A stretch of DNA of 58,246 bases from JANLUX01 sp031366005 (GTDB taxonomy: Bacteria > Bacteroidota > Bacteroidia > AKYH767-A > OLB10). The notes under the pieces are model-generated. The model had not been told where the DNA came from and made no database searches. It was given only the letters and a program-made list of their open reading frames with translations. Made by a program: the position numbers and the translations under genes. The stretch's first letter is position 1, and each line of letters begins with the position of its first letter. Positions 16,993-24,939 of the stretch are shown one piece after another. The DNA lies in assembly GCA_031366005.1 (NCBI GenBank), contig JANLZB010000070.1, positions 1 to 58,246 on the forward strand, given 5' to 3'.

Positions 16993-17085
16993 TTATATTT
17001 TCTTAATACTCCTTAACCTCAGCAATGGGATTTCAGTTTTATGCAAGCCTGTTGAATTAGCGAAGTGTTGATTAATGTGTTTCAT
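16993..17085 (-). CDS. Candidate 30-residue peptide gene (or small RNA)
   Basis: The minus strand encodes ATG to TAA, 30 residues, reading MKHINQHFANSTGLHKTEIP then LLRLRSIKKI. A perfect TAnnTTTG box (TAGCTTTG, 17131-17138) lies 45 bases before the ATG. A perfect 10-bp hairpin with T-tract lies 33 bases after the stop. Promoter, short ORF and terminator together look like a compact transcription unit of about 200 bases between rpsJ and the epimerase gene. The basic, Leu/Ile-rich tail could be a membrane-active or processed peptide, but I know no family for it. The transcript might instead be a non-coding RNA. Confidence 0.5.
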   Translation of the reverse strand: MKHINQHFANSTGLHKTEIPLLRLRSIKKI

Positions 17086-17130
17086 CTGATTGTTATTTAT
17101 CTGTTAATGTTATTTTGAATTTGATAAGCT

Positions 17131-17138
17131 CAAAGCTA
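17131..17138 (-). promoter_or_regulatory. Candidate -7 box for the 30-codon gene
   Basis: The plus strand reads CAAAGCTA, i.e. TAGCTTTG on the minus strand, a full TAnnTTTG match. At 19 bases upstream the -33 position reads CTTT rather than TTTG, so the -33 is weak. Confidence 0.5.
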
Positions 17139-17238
17139 TGTTCACAAGCCTCCAGATAAAAGCAACAATGAGCAATCAGTAAATACGCCTGATTAATTGG
17201 TTAAACAAGGTTTGTGAAGAGATTTAATAATTGTTACT

Positions 17239-18345
17239 TCAATTTATCACAGCTTTTGCAAGCCGTTGCAAATACTTTTCATCAACTGTTGCACCAATGC
17301 CGGGCGTTTCAGGCAGTGTAACAACTCCTTTGTTATCATAAGTTATTCCACCTATAATGGGATCCTCTTTAAACATCATTGGAGTATCAAAGTCGCAATA
17401 AACAATTTTGTCACTGGTTAATGCAAGATGTGCTGATGCGGAAAAACCTAAACGTGATTCAAGAAAACCGCCAACCTGAATTTTTATTCCCGACTCCTCA
17501 GCAAGTTGAATGATTTTATTTGCCTTAAAAATACCTGATGACTTTCCTAATTTAATATTAAAAAGATCGCAGGCCTTCAAATCAATTAGTCGCTTAGCAT
17601 CATGATGATCGCAACAGGATTCATCAGCCATTATTGGAATAGGACTTGCTTTTCTAACTTTTGAAAGTTCCATATAATTCCAACGGGCAATGGGCTCTTC
17701 GCAATGCTGAATGTTGTAAGGTGCTAATGCAATTAAAGTTTGAATTGCCTCGTCTGTTTTCCATCCTTGATTAGCATCAATCCTTATGGGTATTTCATTA
17801 CCAATTGCTAATCTTATTTGCTTTATGCGATCAATGTCTTTCTCACCTGATTCTCCAACTTTTATTTTAATCACCTGAAAACCGTTTGATATAATTCTTT
17901 GTGCATCTGAAATCATTTTATCAGTATTGCCAATGCTTACAGTATAATCAGTTACCAGGATTTTATTCTTGTTGCCTCCAAGAAATTGGTAAAGCGGTTG
18001 TCCTGCATATTGAGATGCAATATCATGAATTGCAATATCAAATGCGCTTTTAATACTCGAATTGCCATAAATAATATGATCCATTGCATTAGAACATTCC
18101 TGAATATCCAGGGGATTTTTTCCTTTCAGAATTTTAGCAATATAGTTCGCTACAACAAAACAAGTATCCATGCTTTCACCATTGATCGTCATAAAAGGAC
18201 TGCACTCACCGTATCCTGAAATGCCATGGTCAGTACGAATAATGACAATTATATTTTCTGCATATTCAATTGATCCCAGCGAAATAACAAATGGTTCTTT
18301 AAGTTCAATAGGAGATTTATAAATTTCAATTTCTGTGATCTTCAT
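17239..18345 (-). CDS. Dipeptide epimerase (enolase superfamily)
   Basis: The 368-residue product belongs to the muconate-lactonizing/mandelate-racemase group. Catalytic Lys pair K160-x-K162 (IKIKVG), metal ligands D190 (RIDANQG), E216 (CEEPI) and D241 (MADES), and the opposite-face Lys at 265 (NIKLGK) are all present. The C-terminal D318-x-D320 (CDFDTP) is the substrate-amine clamp typical of L-Ala-D/L-Glu-type dipeptide epimerases. Those enzymes interconvert dipeptide stereoisomers, often during murein peptide recycling, in the cytosol. Exact dipeptide preference cannot be read from sequence. It stands alone, with a candidate promoter box ~108 bases upstream. Confidence 0.88.
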   Translation of the reverse strand: MKITEIEIYKSPIELKEPFVISLGSIEYAENIIVIIRTDHGISGYGECSPFMTINGESMDTCFVVANYIAKILKGKNPLDIQECSNAMDHIIYGNSSIKSAFDIAIHDIASQYAGQPLYQFLGGNKNKILVTDYTVSIGNTDKMISDAQRIISNGFQVIKIKVGESGEKDIDRIKQIRLAIGNEIPIRIDANQGWKTDEAIQTLIALAPYNIQHCEEPIARWNYMELSKVRKASPIPIMADESCCDHHDAKRLIDLKACDLFNIKLGKSSGIFKANKIIQLAEESGIKIQVGGFLESRLGFSASAHLALTSDKIVYCDFDTPMMFKEDPIIGGITYDNKGVVTLPETPGIGATVDEKYLQRLAKAVIN

Positions 18346-18452
18346 TTATGTAGAAATCCAATTAAAATATTTCATCATGTTTATCAATTCTTCTTTATTG
18401 TAAAAAATATTGGTTTTATATTATTGCTGCGTTAATTTCAATATCATGTTTT

Positions 18453-18460
18453 CAAATGTA
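18453..18460 (-). promoter_or_regulatory. Candidate -7 box for the epimerase gene
   Basis: The plus strand reads CAAATGTA (TACATTTG on the minus strand), a full consensus match 108 bases before the ATG at 18345. This would leave a leader of about 100 bases in which I see no riboswitch-like structure. Confidence 0.4.
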
Positions 18461-18528
18461 ATTAAATGAATGTATCGCAGGTTGATTTAACATCTGCATC
18501 TCAATAATCATTGTATTATAATATTATG

Positions 18529-18536
18529 TAGGTTTG
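18529..18536 (+). promoter_or_regulatory. Candidate -7 box for the response regulator gene
   Basis: TAGGTTTG matches TAnnTTTG and lies 25 bases before the ATG. A TTG at 18511-18513 is only 15 bases upstream, shorter than the usual 19. Confidence 0.45.
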
Positions 18537-18561
18537 ATGATATTATTAAACCTTCCATAAT

Positions 18562-18921
18562 ATGAAAATACTACTTGTTGAAGATGTGCCATTCATGCAG
18601 GAAGCAATGGCAAATGTTATTGAAAGCGCTGGTATTCAAGTAATGAGAACTGATAATCTTGAAGATGCTAAAAAATTATTAGCTACTGAAAACTTTAAAC
18701 TGTTAATCACTGACCTTTACCTTCCGAAACCGGACGGATTCGCACTGGTGGATCATGTTAAAAACAACAAGGAATTTAATTCTATACCTGTAATAGTGGT
18801 AACAGGTAACCGTGACACCATTGCAAACAAAGTCGCTGCTGATGAATGGTTAAACAAACCCTTCACACTTGATGAATTAATAAATGCAATAAGAAAGCAT
18901 TTAGATGGTGTGACTGTTTGA
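18562..18921 (+). CDS. Single-domain response regulator (CheY-like)
   Basis: The 119-residue product is a lone receiver domain. The acidic pair E7-D8 (LLVEDVP), phospho-acceptor D51 (LLITDLYLPKPDG), T81 (VVTGN) and K99 (LNKPF) are all in place. It lacks a DNA-binding or enzymatic output domain, so it must act by protein contact in a phosphorelay or on another target. No histidine kinase is in the window. It is monocistronic, flanked by opposite-strand genes. Confidence 0.92.
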   Translation: MKILLVEDVPFMQEAMANVIESAGIQVMRTDNLEDAKKLLATENFKLLITDLYLPKPDGFALVDHVKNNKEFNSIPVIVVTGNRDTIANKVAADEWLNKPFTLDELINAIRKHLDGVTV

Positions 18922-18979
18922 TTACAAACAAATAATTTTTGCTAAAAATTTTATTGAACTACAAATCTTCAATTATTAT

Positions 18980-20824
18980 TTACTGATAAGAGATCATTGA
19001 AGGTCTCCCAACATCAAAATCCCTGAAGCCATAATAATAAGTTCTATAGCGATTAATTTTTAAAATATTACTTCCTGCTCCGGGTATAAAAGGATAAAAT
19101 GCAATTGAGAATTGAAAAGTATTCAATACCAGGTAATCATTTTTTATTAAAACTCCTAAACCATACTGTGCATACAATCTGCTTTTCCTGAATCCGTTTG
19201 CTTCATCACCAATCATTCCAAGCGCGCAAATTAAATAAGGTCCAAACCGGAATCCGAGAATACTCCATGGAGCATAAGATTGTGTTTGTAATAAGATTAA
19301 CATTCTACGTGTACCTATAATACTGTCGGCAGTAAAGCCACGGATTCCATATTCATTGGTGAGTGATATTTTTTCAGTTGGCAGCCGTGATAAACCAAGC
19401 GTAATTTGAGGTTTAATAAATTGTCGGAATTTCCATTTACCAACTTCGAGTAACCCTGTGAAGTAATTTATCTCGCCTAAAAATTCTCCCTGCTGAAATT
19501 TCGGTCCGTTTAAAAACGTTCCATATTCCATGTGCGTGCTTATGAATCCCCAATGATAATAGTTGCCCCATGCAAGTCTTAAACCCAGATACCATTGTCT
19601 GATATTGTTTTTATCCCGAAAGCCTGTAGTAATACTGTATGCTTTTCCGATGGGCACATCTTCGGTTAAGTTGTAATTAAAAATGTAAGTATCCTGTTTA
19701 TATTTCCGTGTGGATATACCTGCACTCACAAGATATGTATTTTCATCTGAATAAATATTTAATGTATCGAAAGCTGCAGCTGGTTTATCATTAAAGTGAA
19801 GCCGCTTATAACGTGCTGCTAAAATTAAATTCGTGCTGCGGTTTTCTTCATCCCTTCCCTTAAAAATCTGATACGCTCTTCCACCCCAGTAATCCTGTGC
19901 AAGCGATTTAAAAGTTTGAGATAAATGAATTGTATCATTAAAATAAATTGAATCATGATATGCTTGTGTTGTGAAAGTAGCACCCCATGCCCATTTAGTA
20001 AATGCTGAATAAAACGGACGCTGAATGTCAAGACTTGTGGTGCGTACTCTTACTTCATCACGCACATAATTAAGATCGGCACTGATATAAGTATTGTTAA
20101 TATTAGGAATTAAATAATTTGTTCGATAAGCATTTTTTCCACTGTTATATTTCCAGGTATATTCATTTTCAAAACGGTGACCTAATCCTAAAAAATTTCT
20201 TTCTGTAACATCCACCACTAACTTTTGAGGAGACACCCCTACGTTTACAATGATGCTCCATGCATCCAGCACACGAATGAAAACATCTACTGAGTCAGAT
20301 TTTTTTCCTGATGAAACAGCGTAAATAATTACTTCCCTAACATACCGCTGTGAGCGAATAAGACGCTCGGAATCTCTTACTAATAATGAATCAAAAGCTT
20401 CGTATTTTTTGAATAATAACATATTGCGCACAGCAAGCCGTTGGGTTTTTACATGCAGACTGTTTCCTCCTTTCTGAACAAAACTTCGGGGTGAAACAGC
20501 AGTATCATTTAACTTATAACCGAATGGATCTAATGTTGTAATTATTACATCACGAATGGGTTTACCTTCAACCTTTGTAAAATAAACAGATCTTATTTTC
20601 GCAGGAGATTTTGGTTTTTTTCCTTTTTTTATAGTTGGTTTAGGAGGCATTGCCACTGGTTTAAAAAATATTTTATGAATGAACTTTGTAATTTTATTTT
20701 TTTTAGCCAGGTTTTCAATATCCCGGTAAAACTTCGCTGAGTCTTGTTGCTCCTGCTGTGCCACACAATGAATATGCACACCAAAAAATATTAACGCAAA
20801 CAAAAGAAATTTTTTTTTCATCAA
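18980..20824 (-). CDS. BamA/TamA-like outer-membrane beta-barrel protein
   Basis: The 614-residue product has a signal peptide (residues 1-~22). A POTRA-like N-terminal part follows: residues ~65-185 with GKPIRDVIITTLDPFGY, RNMLLFKKYEAFD and DSVDVFIRVLDAWSI. From ~190 onward there are alternating beta-strands (NFLGLGHRFENEY, RTTSLDIQRPFYS) as in Omp85 barrels. It ends without the usual terminal Phe. It is the last of three minus-strand envelope genes with a 43-base gap to the AI-2E family gene. A role in outer-membrane protein or lipid handling is inferred; the exact function is unknown. Confidence 0.7.
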   Translation of the reverse strand: MMKKKFLLFALIFFGVHIHCVAQQEQQDSAKFYRDIENLAKKNKITKFIHKIFFKPVAMPPKPTIKKGKKPKSPAKIRSVYFTKVEGKPIRDVIITTLDPFGYKLNDTAVSPRSFVQKGGNSLHVKTQRLAVRNMLLFKKYEAFDSLLVRDSERLIRSQRYVREVIIYAVSSGKKSDSVDVFIRVLDAWSIIVNVGVSPQKLVVDVTERNFLGLGHRFENEYTWKYNSGKNAYRTNYLIPNINNTYISADLNYVRDEVRVRTTSLDIQRPFYSAFTKWAWGATFTTQAYHDSIYFNDTIHLSQTFKSLAQDYWGGRAYQIFKGRDEENRSTNLILAARYKRLHFNDKPAAAFDTLNIYSDENTYLVSAGISTRKYKQDTYIFNYNLTEDVPIGKAYSITTGFRDKNNIRQWYLGLRLAWGNYYHWGFISTHMEYGTFLNGPKFQQGEFLGEINYFTGLLEVGKWKFRQFIKPQITLGLSRLPTEKISLTNEYGIRGFTADSIIGTRRMLILLQTQSYAPWSILGFRFGPYLICALGMIGDEANGFRKSRLYAQYGLGVLIKNDYLVLNTFQFSIAFYPFIPGAGSNILKINRYRTYYYGFRDFDVGRPSMISYQ

Positions 20825-20867
20825 TAAACGGACTATTCTCCGGAAGGCAATATCAAAGTAAATTTAT

Positions 20868-21983
20868 CTAATCCGTTTCTGATTTCTTACGAAATTTTTT
20901 TATGATCCGGTTCTGCAAATGATTTCTTTGAGTGTAATCCACTTCTTCACCTAGTAAAAATCCATAAGGCTTCAATCCTTCTACATTATCACAAACAACT
21001 TTAATCATACCTGTTAAAGGAATGCACAACACCATTCCAGGAATGCCCCACACAATTGCACTTGCAACCAACACTACAATAGCAGTTAACGGATTTATAC
21101 TTACGCTGCTTCCAACCACGTTGGGAGTGATGAAGTTATTATCAATAAACTGAACAAACATACATACACCAGCTGCACCAAAAGCGTAACTCAGTTCATC
21201 TTTAGTAAGCAACGCCATTACTATTGGAAGAATGCTTCCGATCAGTACTCCTATGTAAGGAATGATATTTAACAAAGCGGCTAATACGCCAAACAATATA
21301 GCATGCTTAAGTCCTAATATAAGGAAACCTATTGATCCTAAAATGGAAAGTATGAGGACATCTAAAAAAATTCCTTTAAGGTATTTCTGAGATACAACAG
21401 AAACTTTTTTTATCACATCCAATGCTTTTTCAGGATTTTTGTCATTTAAGATTAACACAACAAACTGTTTGAATTTATTGCGGTAATAAGTCAGGAAGAA
21501 AATATAAATAGGTATTAATGCAAGGCTTGCAAGAAATGAGCCGGTGGCGGAAAATATTCCCATCACAATTTCATCCCCTGAGTTTGCCGTTTCCTTTACT
21601 TTCATATTCAGCCATTGCTTTTGTTCGCGCTTACTGATATTAAAATTTTCACGCACAAACCTGTAAATATTTTCCACCTTCTCATTTAATTTTTCACGTA
21701 GCTGAGGCCAGTCATCTGCAAAACCTAAAACCTGCGAATAAAAAAAATAAAGCAAGCCCCCGAAAAAAGCCATTGCTATAATTATACTTATTATAATTGC
21801 TACAGGTCGTGGAAATCTCCATTGTTCCAGTTTTTGTGAAATGGGTAAAAGAAGGAAAGTAAAAAACATAGCAATGGTTAAAGGAATAAGAATTTCTTTT
21901 GCAAAGATCATGATAGCAATCACTAATACCAGCAATAATAATTTTACTGTAACTCTATAATAAAAGGGTTCTTCTGATGTCAT
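20868..21983 (-). CDS. AI-2E family transporter (YdiK/TqsA/PerM-like)
   Basis: The 371-residue polytopic inner-membrane protein has four N-terminal hydrophobic stretches. A soluble segment (~90-150: EKVENIYRFVRENFNISK) is followed by the family-typical conserved core GVLAALLNIIPYIGVLIGSI and DNNFITPNVVGSSVSINPL (~235-300). Family members export small molecules or act as sodium/proton antiporters; the substrate is not predictable. Its ATG overlaps the end of the upstream gene by 4 bases (ATGA, 21980-21983), so the two are translationally coupled. Confidence 0.9.
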   Translation of the reverse strand: MTSEEPFYYRVTVKLLLLVLVIAIMIFAKEILIPLTIAMFFTFLLLPISQKLEQWRFPRPVAIIISIIIAMAFFGGLLYFFYSQVLGFADDWPQLREKLNEKVENIYRFVRENFNISKREQKQWLNMKVKETANSGDEIVMGIFSATGSFLASLALIPIYIFFLTYYRNKFKQFVVLILNDKNPEKALDVIKKVSVVSQKYLKGIFLDVLILSILGSIGFLILGLKHAILFGVLAALLNIIPYIGVLIGSILPIVMALLTKDELSYAFGAAGVCMFVQFIDNNFITPNVVGSSVSINPLTAIVVLVASAIVWGIPGMVLCIPLTGMIKVVCDNVEGLKPYGFLLGEEVDYTQRNHLQNRIIKKFRKKSETD

Positions 21984-23662
21984 GATTTTTTATTTTTTAA
22001 TTTTTTCACAGACCTTTCCTTCAAACCCAATGAAGGTTTAATTCCGCTTAGTAAAGTATTATACACGTTGTTAAAGATAAAACGATTTGGATTTCTGATA
22101 TAATTCATAGATGTAATACGCGGTTTTTTACCTTTAGAGGGATTGTCGCTGTCAATAATAAATTTATTTAATACAAATGATTTCATTTTTTCTTTCAACC
22201 CACTCTTTTCTGAATCTTTCTTTTCTACTTCAATTTTCAAATCATGATAAAAGAAACCCATCTCACCATCTGACCTGTTGTTGTTTGCCTGTATGGTAAA
22301 AATCATTGAATCAAGCATTCCATCTTTTGCATGTATATGTGCAGTGTTTTGCATCAATTCGTTTAACGCAGAAAACGGCATTGAATTCATTCTGCCTGAT
22401 CCTTTAAAAATACTTTGTGTTGTATTTAATGGAAATGAATAAGTGGAAGTCATTTTTGCCTTATTCATAAAATAAGCATTTGCATTGAGTTGCAATTCAC
22501 TTTTGGATGAATAGTAAATGCTGTCATTGCTGAATCCGGTAACTGTTCCGCTGATTCTGTTAAAAGTAATTTTTCCAGCAAGGTCGGCATCGGGTGATAA
22601 CTCTTCATACACCACAGTGGAATTGTGCAGATGAATCTCATTAATCTTTATTAAGATTGGTATATCACGGATAATCTGTTGCAATGATTTTACTTGTTTC
22701 TCCTTGCGAACATAATTTTTATCACGATAAGCACCGAGGAAAAGATTATTTATTTCCAATGTTTGTGCAAGAAGCCAGTTACGTTCAAAGAAAAGCTTGA
22801 CATTCATTTTCTCAAAACTGATGGTACCGGTGGTAAGTTTAATTCTGTCTGTTTGATGTCCTACTTTTTCTGCAAAATCCTGTTTGTTAAATTTTGGTAT
22901 CAGTTTAAGCGAATCAATTGTAACAATTGAATCCGTATAAGAAGCATACAATCCTGTTCCCTCGAGTGCATATAAATCTTTTATCTGGTAAGAAAATTTT
23001 TTTATTACCACTTCCACTTTCTCGGCCATAAAAATATGGTTGGTTTTTTCACTGGTTTCATTCACCTTAAAATTTTTAATACGGATGTCATTCTCGGTAC
23101 CAGAAAAAACTGCGTTAGTATCAGTATAACTTCTATAAATAAATAGCTTGCTTTTTTTTATTTCGATAAGATCAATGGTAACCGAACTCACCTGCGACTT
23201 AATAATTTTATACAAAGGAAAAATATGTGGTATCGTATCCTTTTCATCTTTTTCTCTTGCCACAGCGCTTTGATATATCTTTATCACAGGATTAATAAAT
23301 GCAGTTCGTGAAAACGTGAGATCTTTTCCCCTTAAAAAATTCCAGAGCGAAAAATTTTCAATGATAATTTTATCTGCTGATACGCTATACTTTGATTCAC
23401 GTGCATTCTCCGGAAAGTTTGGAAGAAATTTTACATCGTTAACAGTGAGCGATCCGCCAGCAACGTTAAGCCACATTTTTCCTAACAACAGTTTGTATTC
23501 TCCAGCGGTTGATTTATCTATTTCCGTTTTCACACGGGCTTTTATCATTTTATTTAAGTACAAACTGGCAAATGTGTTTATCCCTAATACGATAACGACA
23601 ATAATTAGCAGTACGAATAAGATATATCGCAGGATTTTTTTTAATGGCATATTAATAGCCAA
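21980..23662 (-). CDS. AsmA/DUF748-like membrane-anchored protein
   Basis: The 560-residue product has one N-terminal membrane anchor (residues ~9-30: ILRYILFVLLIIVVIVLG). A long beta-rich periplasmic part follows with repeated short strands (GSLTVNDVKFLP, IKNFKVNETS, IHLHNSTVVYEELSP) resembling AsmA-like/DUF748 proteins. Such proteins bridge the periplasm and are linked to phospholipid transport or outer-membrane assembly. It is the first gene of the envelope operon 23662-18980 and is divergent from the YihY gene with only 28 bases between. Confidence 0.65.
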   Translation of the reverse strand: MAINMPLKKILRYILFVLLIIVVIVLGINTFASLYLNKMIKARVKTEIDKSTAGEYKLLLGKMWLNVAGGSLTVNDVKFLPNFPENARESKYSVSADKIIIENFSLWNFLRGKDLTFSRTAFINPVIKIYQSAVAREKDEKDTIPHIFPLYKIIKSQVSSVTIDLIEIKKSKLFIYRSYTDTNAVFSGTENDIRIKNFKVNETSEKTNHIFMAEKVEVVIKKFSYQIKDLYALEGTGLYASYTDSIVTIDSLKLIPKFNKQDFAEKVGHQTDRIKLTTGTISFEKMNVKLFFERNWLLAQTLEINNLFLGAYRDKNYVRKEKQVKSLQQIIRDIPILIKINEIHLHNSTVVYEELSPDADLAGKITFNRISGTVTGFSNDSIYYSSKSELQLNANAYFMNKAKMTSTYSFPLNTTQSIFKGSGRMNSMPFSALNELMQNTAHIHAKDGMLDSMIFTIQANNNRSDGEMGFFYHDLKIEVEKKDSEKSGLKEKMKSFVLNKFIIDSDNPSKGKKPRITSMNYIRNPNRFIFNNVYNTLLSGIKPSLGLKERSVKKLKNKKS

Positions 23663-23690
23663 TAACCCAAAAGAGTGCCATTAAATTTCT

Positions 23691-24620
23691 ATGAAGCTAA
23701 AGGTTTTAAAAGACGCAGGCAATCTTCTAAAGAAGACTTTTAATTATTTTATTGAAGACAATGCAATTAAGTTAAGTGCTGCATTATCTTACTATACAAT
23801 TTTTTCTTTGCCACCATTGCTCATCATCATCATTTCTCTCTGTGGAATTTTCTTTGGTGCAGAAGCAGTTCGTGGCGAAATATTTTGGCAGATTAACGGT
23901 TTGGTGGGTAAAGAGTCAGCCATTCAAATACAGGAAATGATCAAAAATGTAAGTCTCTCCGGTCAGAATAAATTTGCAACTATCGTTGGTGTTATTACTT
24001 TGCTGATTGGAGCATCAGGAGTTTTTTCAGAAATACAAGATTCAATTAATTTTATATGGGGATTGAAAGCCAAGCCCAAACGAGGATTAATAAAATTTTT
24101 AAAAAACAGGCTGATGTCTTTTTCCATGATAGGTTCAGTTGGATTTCTGTTGCTGGTTGGATTAATTGTAAATACCATGATGGATTTATTAAGCAGCCGA
24201 TTGCAAAATTATTTTCCGCAATTAACAGTTGAACTCTTTTATGTGGTGAATTTAATAATGGTGTTTGTAATTATTACTTTATTATTTACAGTCATCTTTA
24301 AAACATTACCGGATGGAAAAGTTGTAACCAAGGATGCTATTATAGGAGCATCGTTCACTGCATTGTTTTTTATGATCGGAAAATTTGCCATCGGATTTTA
24401 TCTTGGTAATTCTAAAATTTCAACAACTTATGGTGCGGCCGGATCGGTTATTCTTATTCTTGTCTGGGTTTATTATTCTGCAATCATCTTATACTTCGGT
24501 GCTGAGTTTACCAAGGCTTATGCAACAACACATGGAGATAAAATAATTCCTAACTCGTATGCTGTTAAGATTGATAAACATATTCAGGAAATAGAACCGA
24601 GAGTTGTTGTAGAAGATTAA
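23691..24620 (+). CDS. YihY/BrkB-family inner-membrane protein
   Basis: The 309-residue product shows the YihY/UPF0761 signature: KLSAALSYYTIFSLPPLLII (~26-45), GASGVFSEIQDSINFIW (~107-123), and the C-terminal STTYGAAGSVILILVWVYYS with FGAEFTKAYA. About six membrane segments are present. The family was once misnamed ribonuclease BN; its molecular role is unsettled. The C-terminal ~25 residues are cytosolic and charged. The 28-base gap to the divergent AsmA-like gene must hold or overlap both start regions. Confidence 0.92.
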   Translation: MKLKVLKDAGNLLKKTFNYFIEDNAIKLSAALSYYTIFSLPPLLIIIISLCGIFFGAEAVRGEIFWQINGLVGKESAIQIQEMIKNVSLSGQNKFATIVGVITLLIGASGVFSEIQDSINFIWGLKAKPKRGLIKFLKNRLMSFSMIGSVGFLLLVGLIVNTMMDLLSSRLQNYFPQLTVELFYVVNLIMVFVIITLLFTVIFKTLPDGKVVTKDAIIGASFTALFFMIGKFAIGFYLGNSKISTTYGAAGSVILILVWVYYSAIILYFGAEFTKAYATTHGDKIIPNSYAVKIDKHIQEIEPRVVVED

Positions 24621-24735
24621 TCTCCTTGTAGAATTGGTTCTACATAAATTTTCTTTTATTACAAGCGTTCTTCGAATTAAAATTAATGGCAAGGTAATTT
24701 CTCTGTTCCATTAAACAAATTAAAAACTTTATATC

Positions 24736-24888
24736 ATGGGAAACTTACTTTATATCATTGCTGTGATCCTCGTAATAGGATGGCTGATAGGATTTGTTGG
24801 TTATCATGCAGGTGGTATTATTCACATCCTGCTTGTAATCGCGATTATTGCTGTAATCCTTCGATTAATCAGAGGAGACAGAGTTTAA
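24736..24888 (+). CDS. DUF5670/lmo0937-family membrane miniprotein
   Basis: This is a 50-residue ORF (MGNLLYIIAVILVIGWLIGF to RLIRGDRV) with two hydrophobic stretches around a GYHAGG turn, closing with Arg-rich residues. This matches the widespread lmo0937/DUF5670 small membrane proteins, often stress-induced and of unknown function. It lies 115 bases after the YihY gene and is followed by a perfect intrinsic hairpin that ends just before tamB. Confidence 0.85.
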   Translation: MGNLLYIIAVILVIGWLIGFVGYHAGGIIHILLVIAIIAVILRLIRGDRV

Positions 24889-24910
24889 ATAAAAATGTTT
24901 TATTCATATT

Positions 24911-24939
24911 GAATACCCCGTTGGTTTAACGGGGTATTC
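24911..24939 (+). terminator. 12-bp perfect hairpin abutting the tamB start
   Basis: GAATACCCCGTT (24911-24922) and AACGGGGTATTC (24928-24939) are exact inverted copies around GGTTT. The stem ends at the base before the first possible tamB ATG (24940). Only a short mixed tract (ATGTTTAATC) follows. It likely ends the DUF5670 transcript, but it would also sit in the tamB leader if read-through occurs. A second in-frame ATG at 24952 gives more room. Confidence 0.65.

Noticed and set aside
16880..17071. 63-residue plus-strand ORF after rpsJ
   Set aside because: It starts inside the rpsJ terminator hairpin, runs antisense to the better supported 30-codon unit, and has no promoter.
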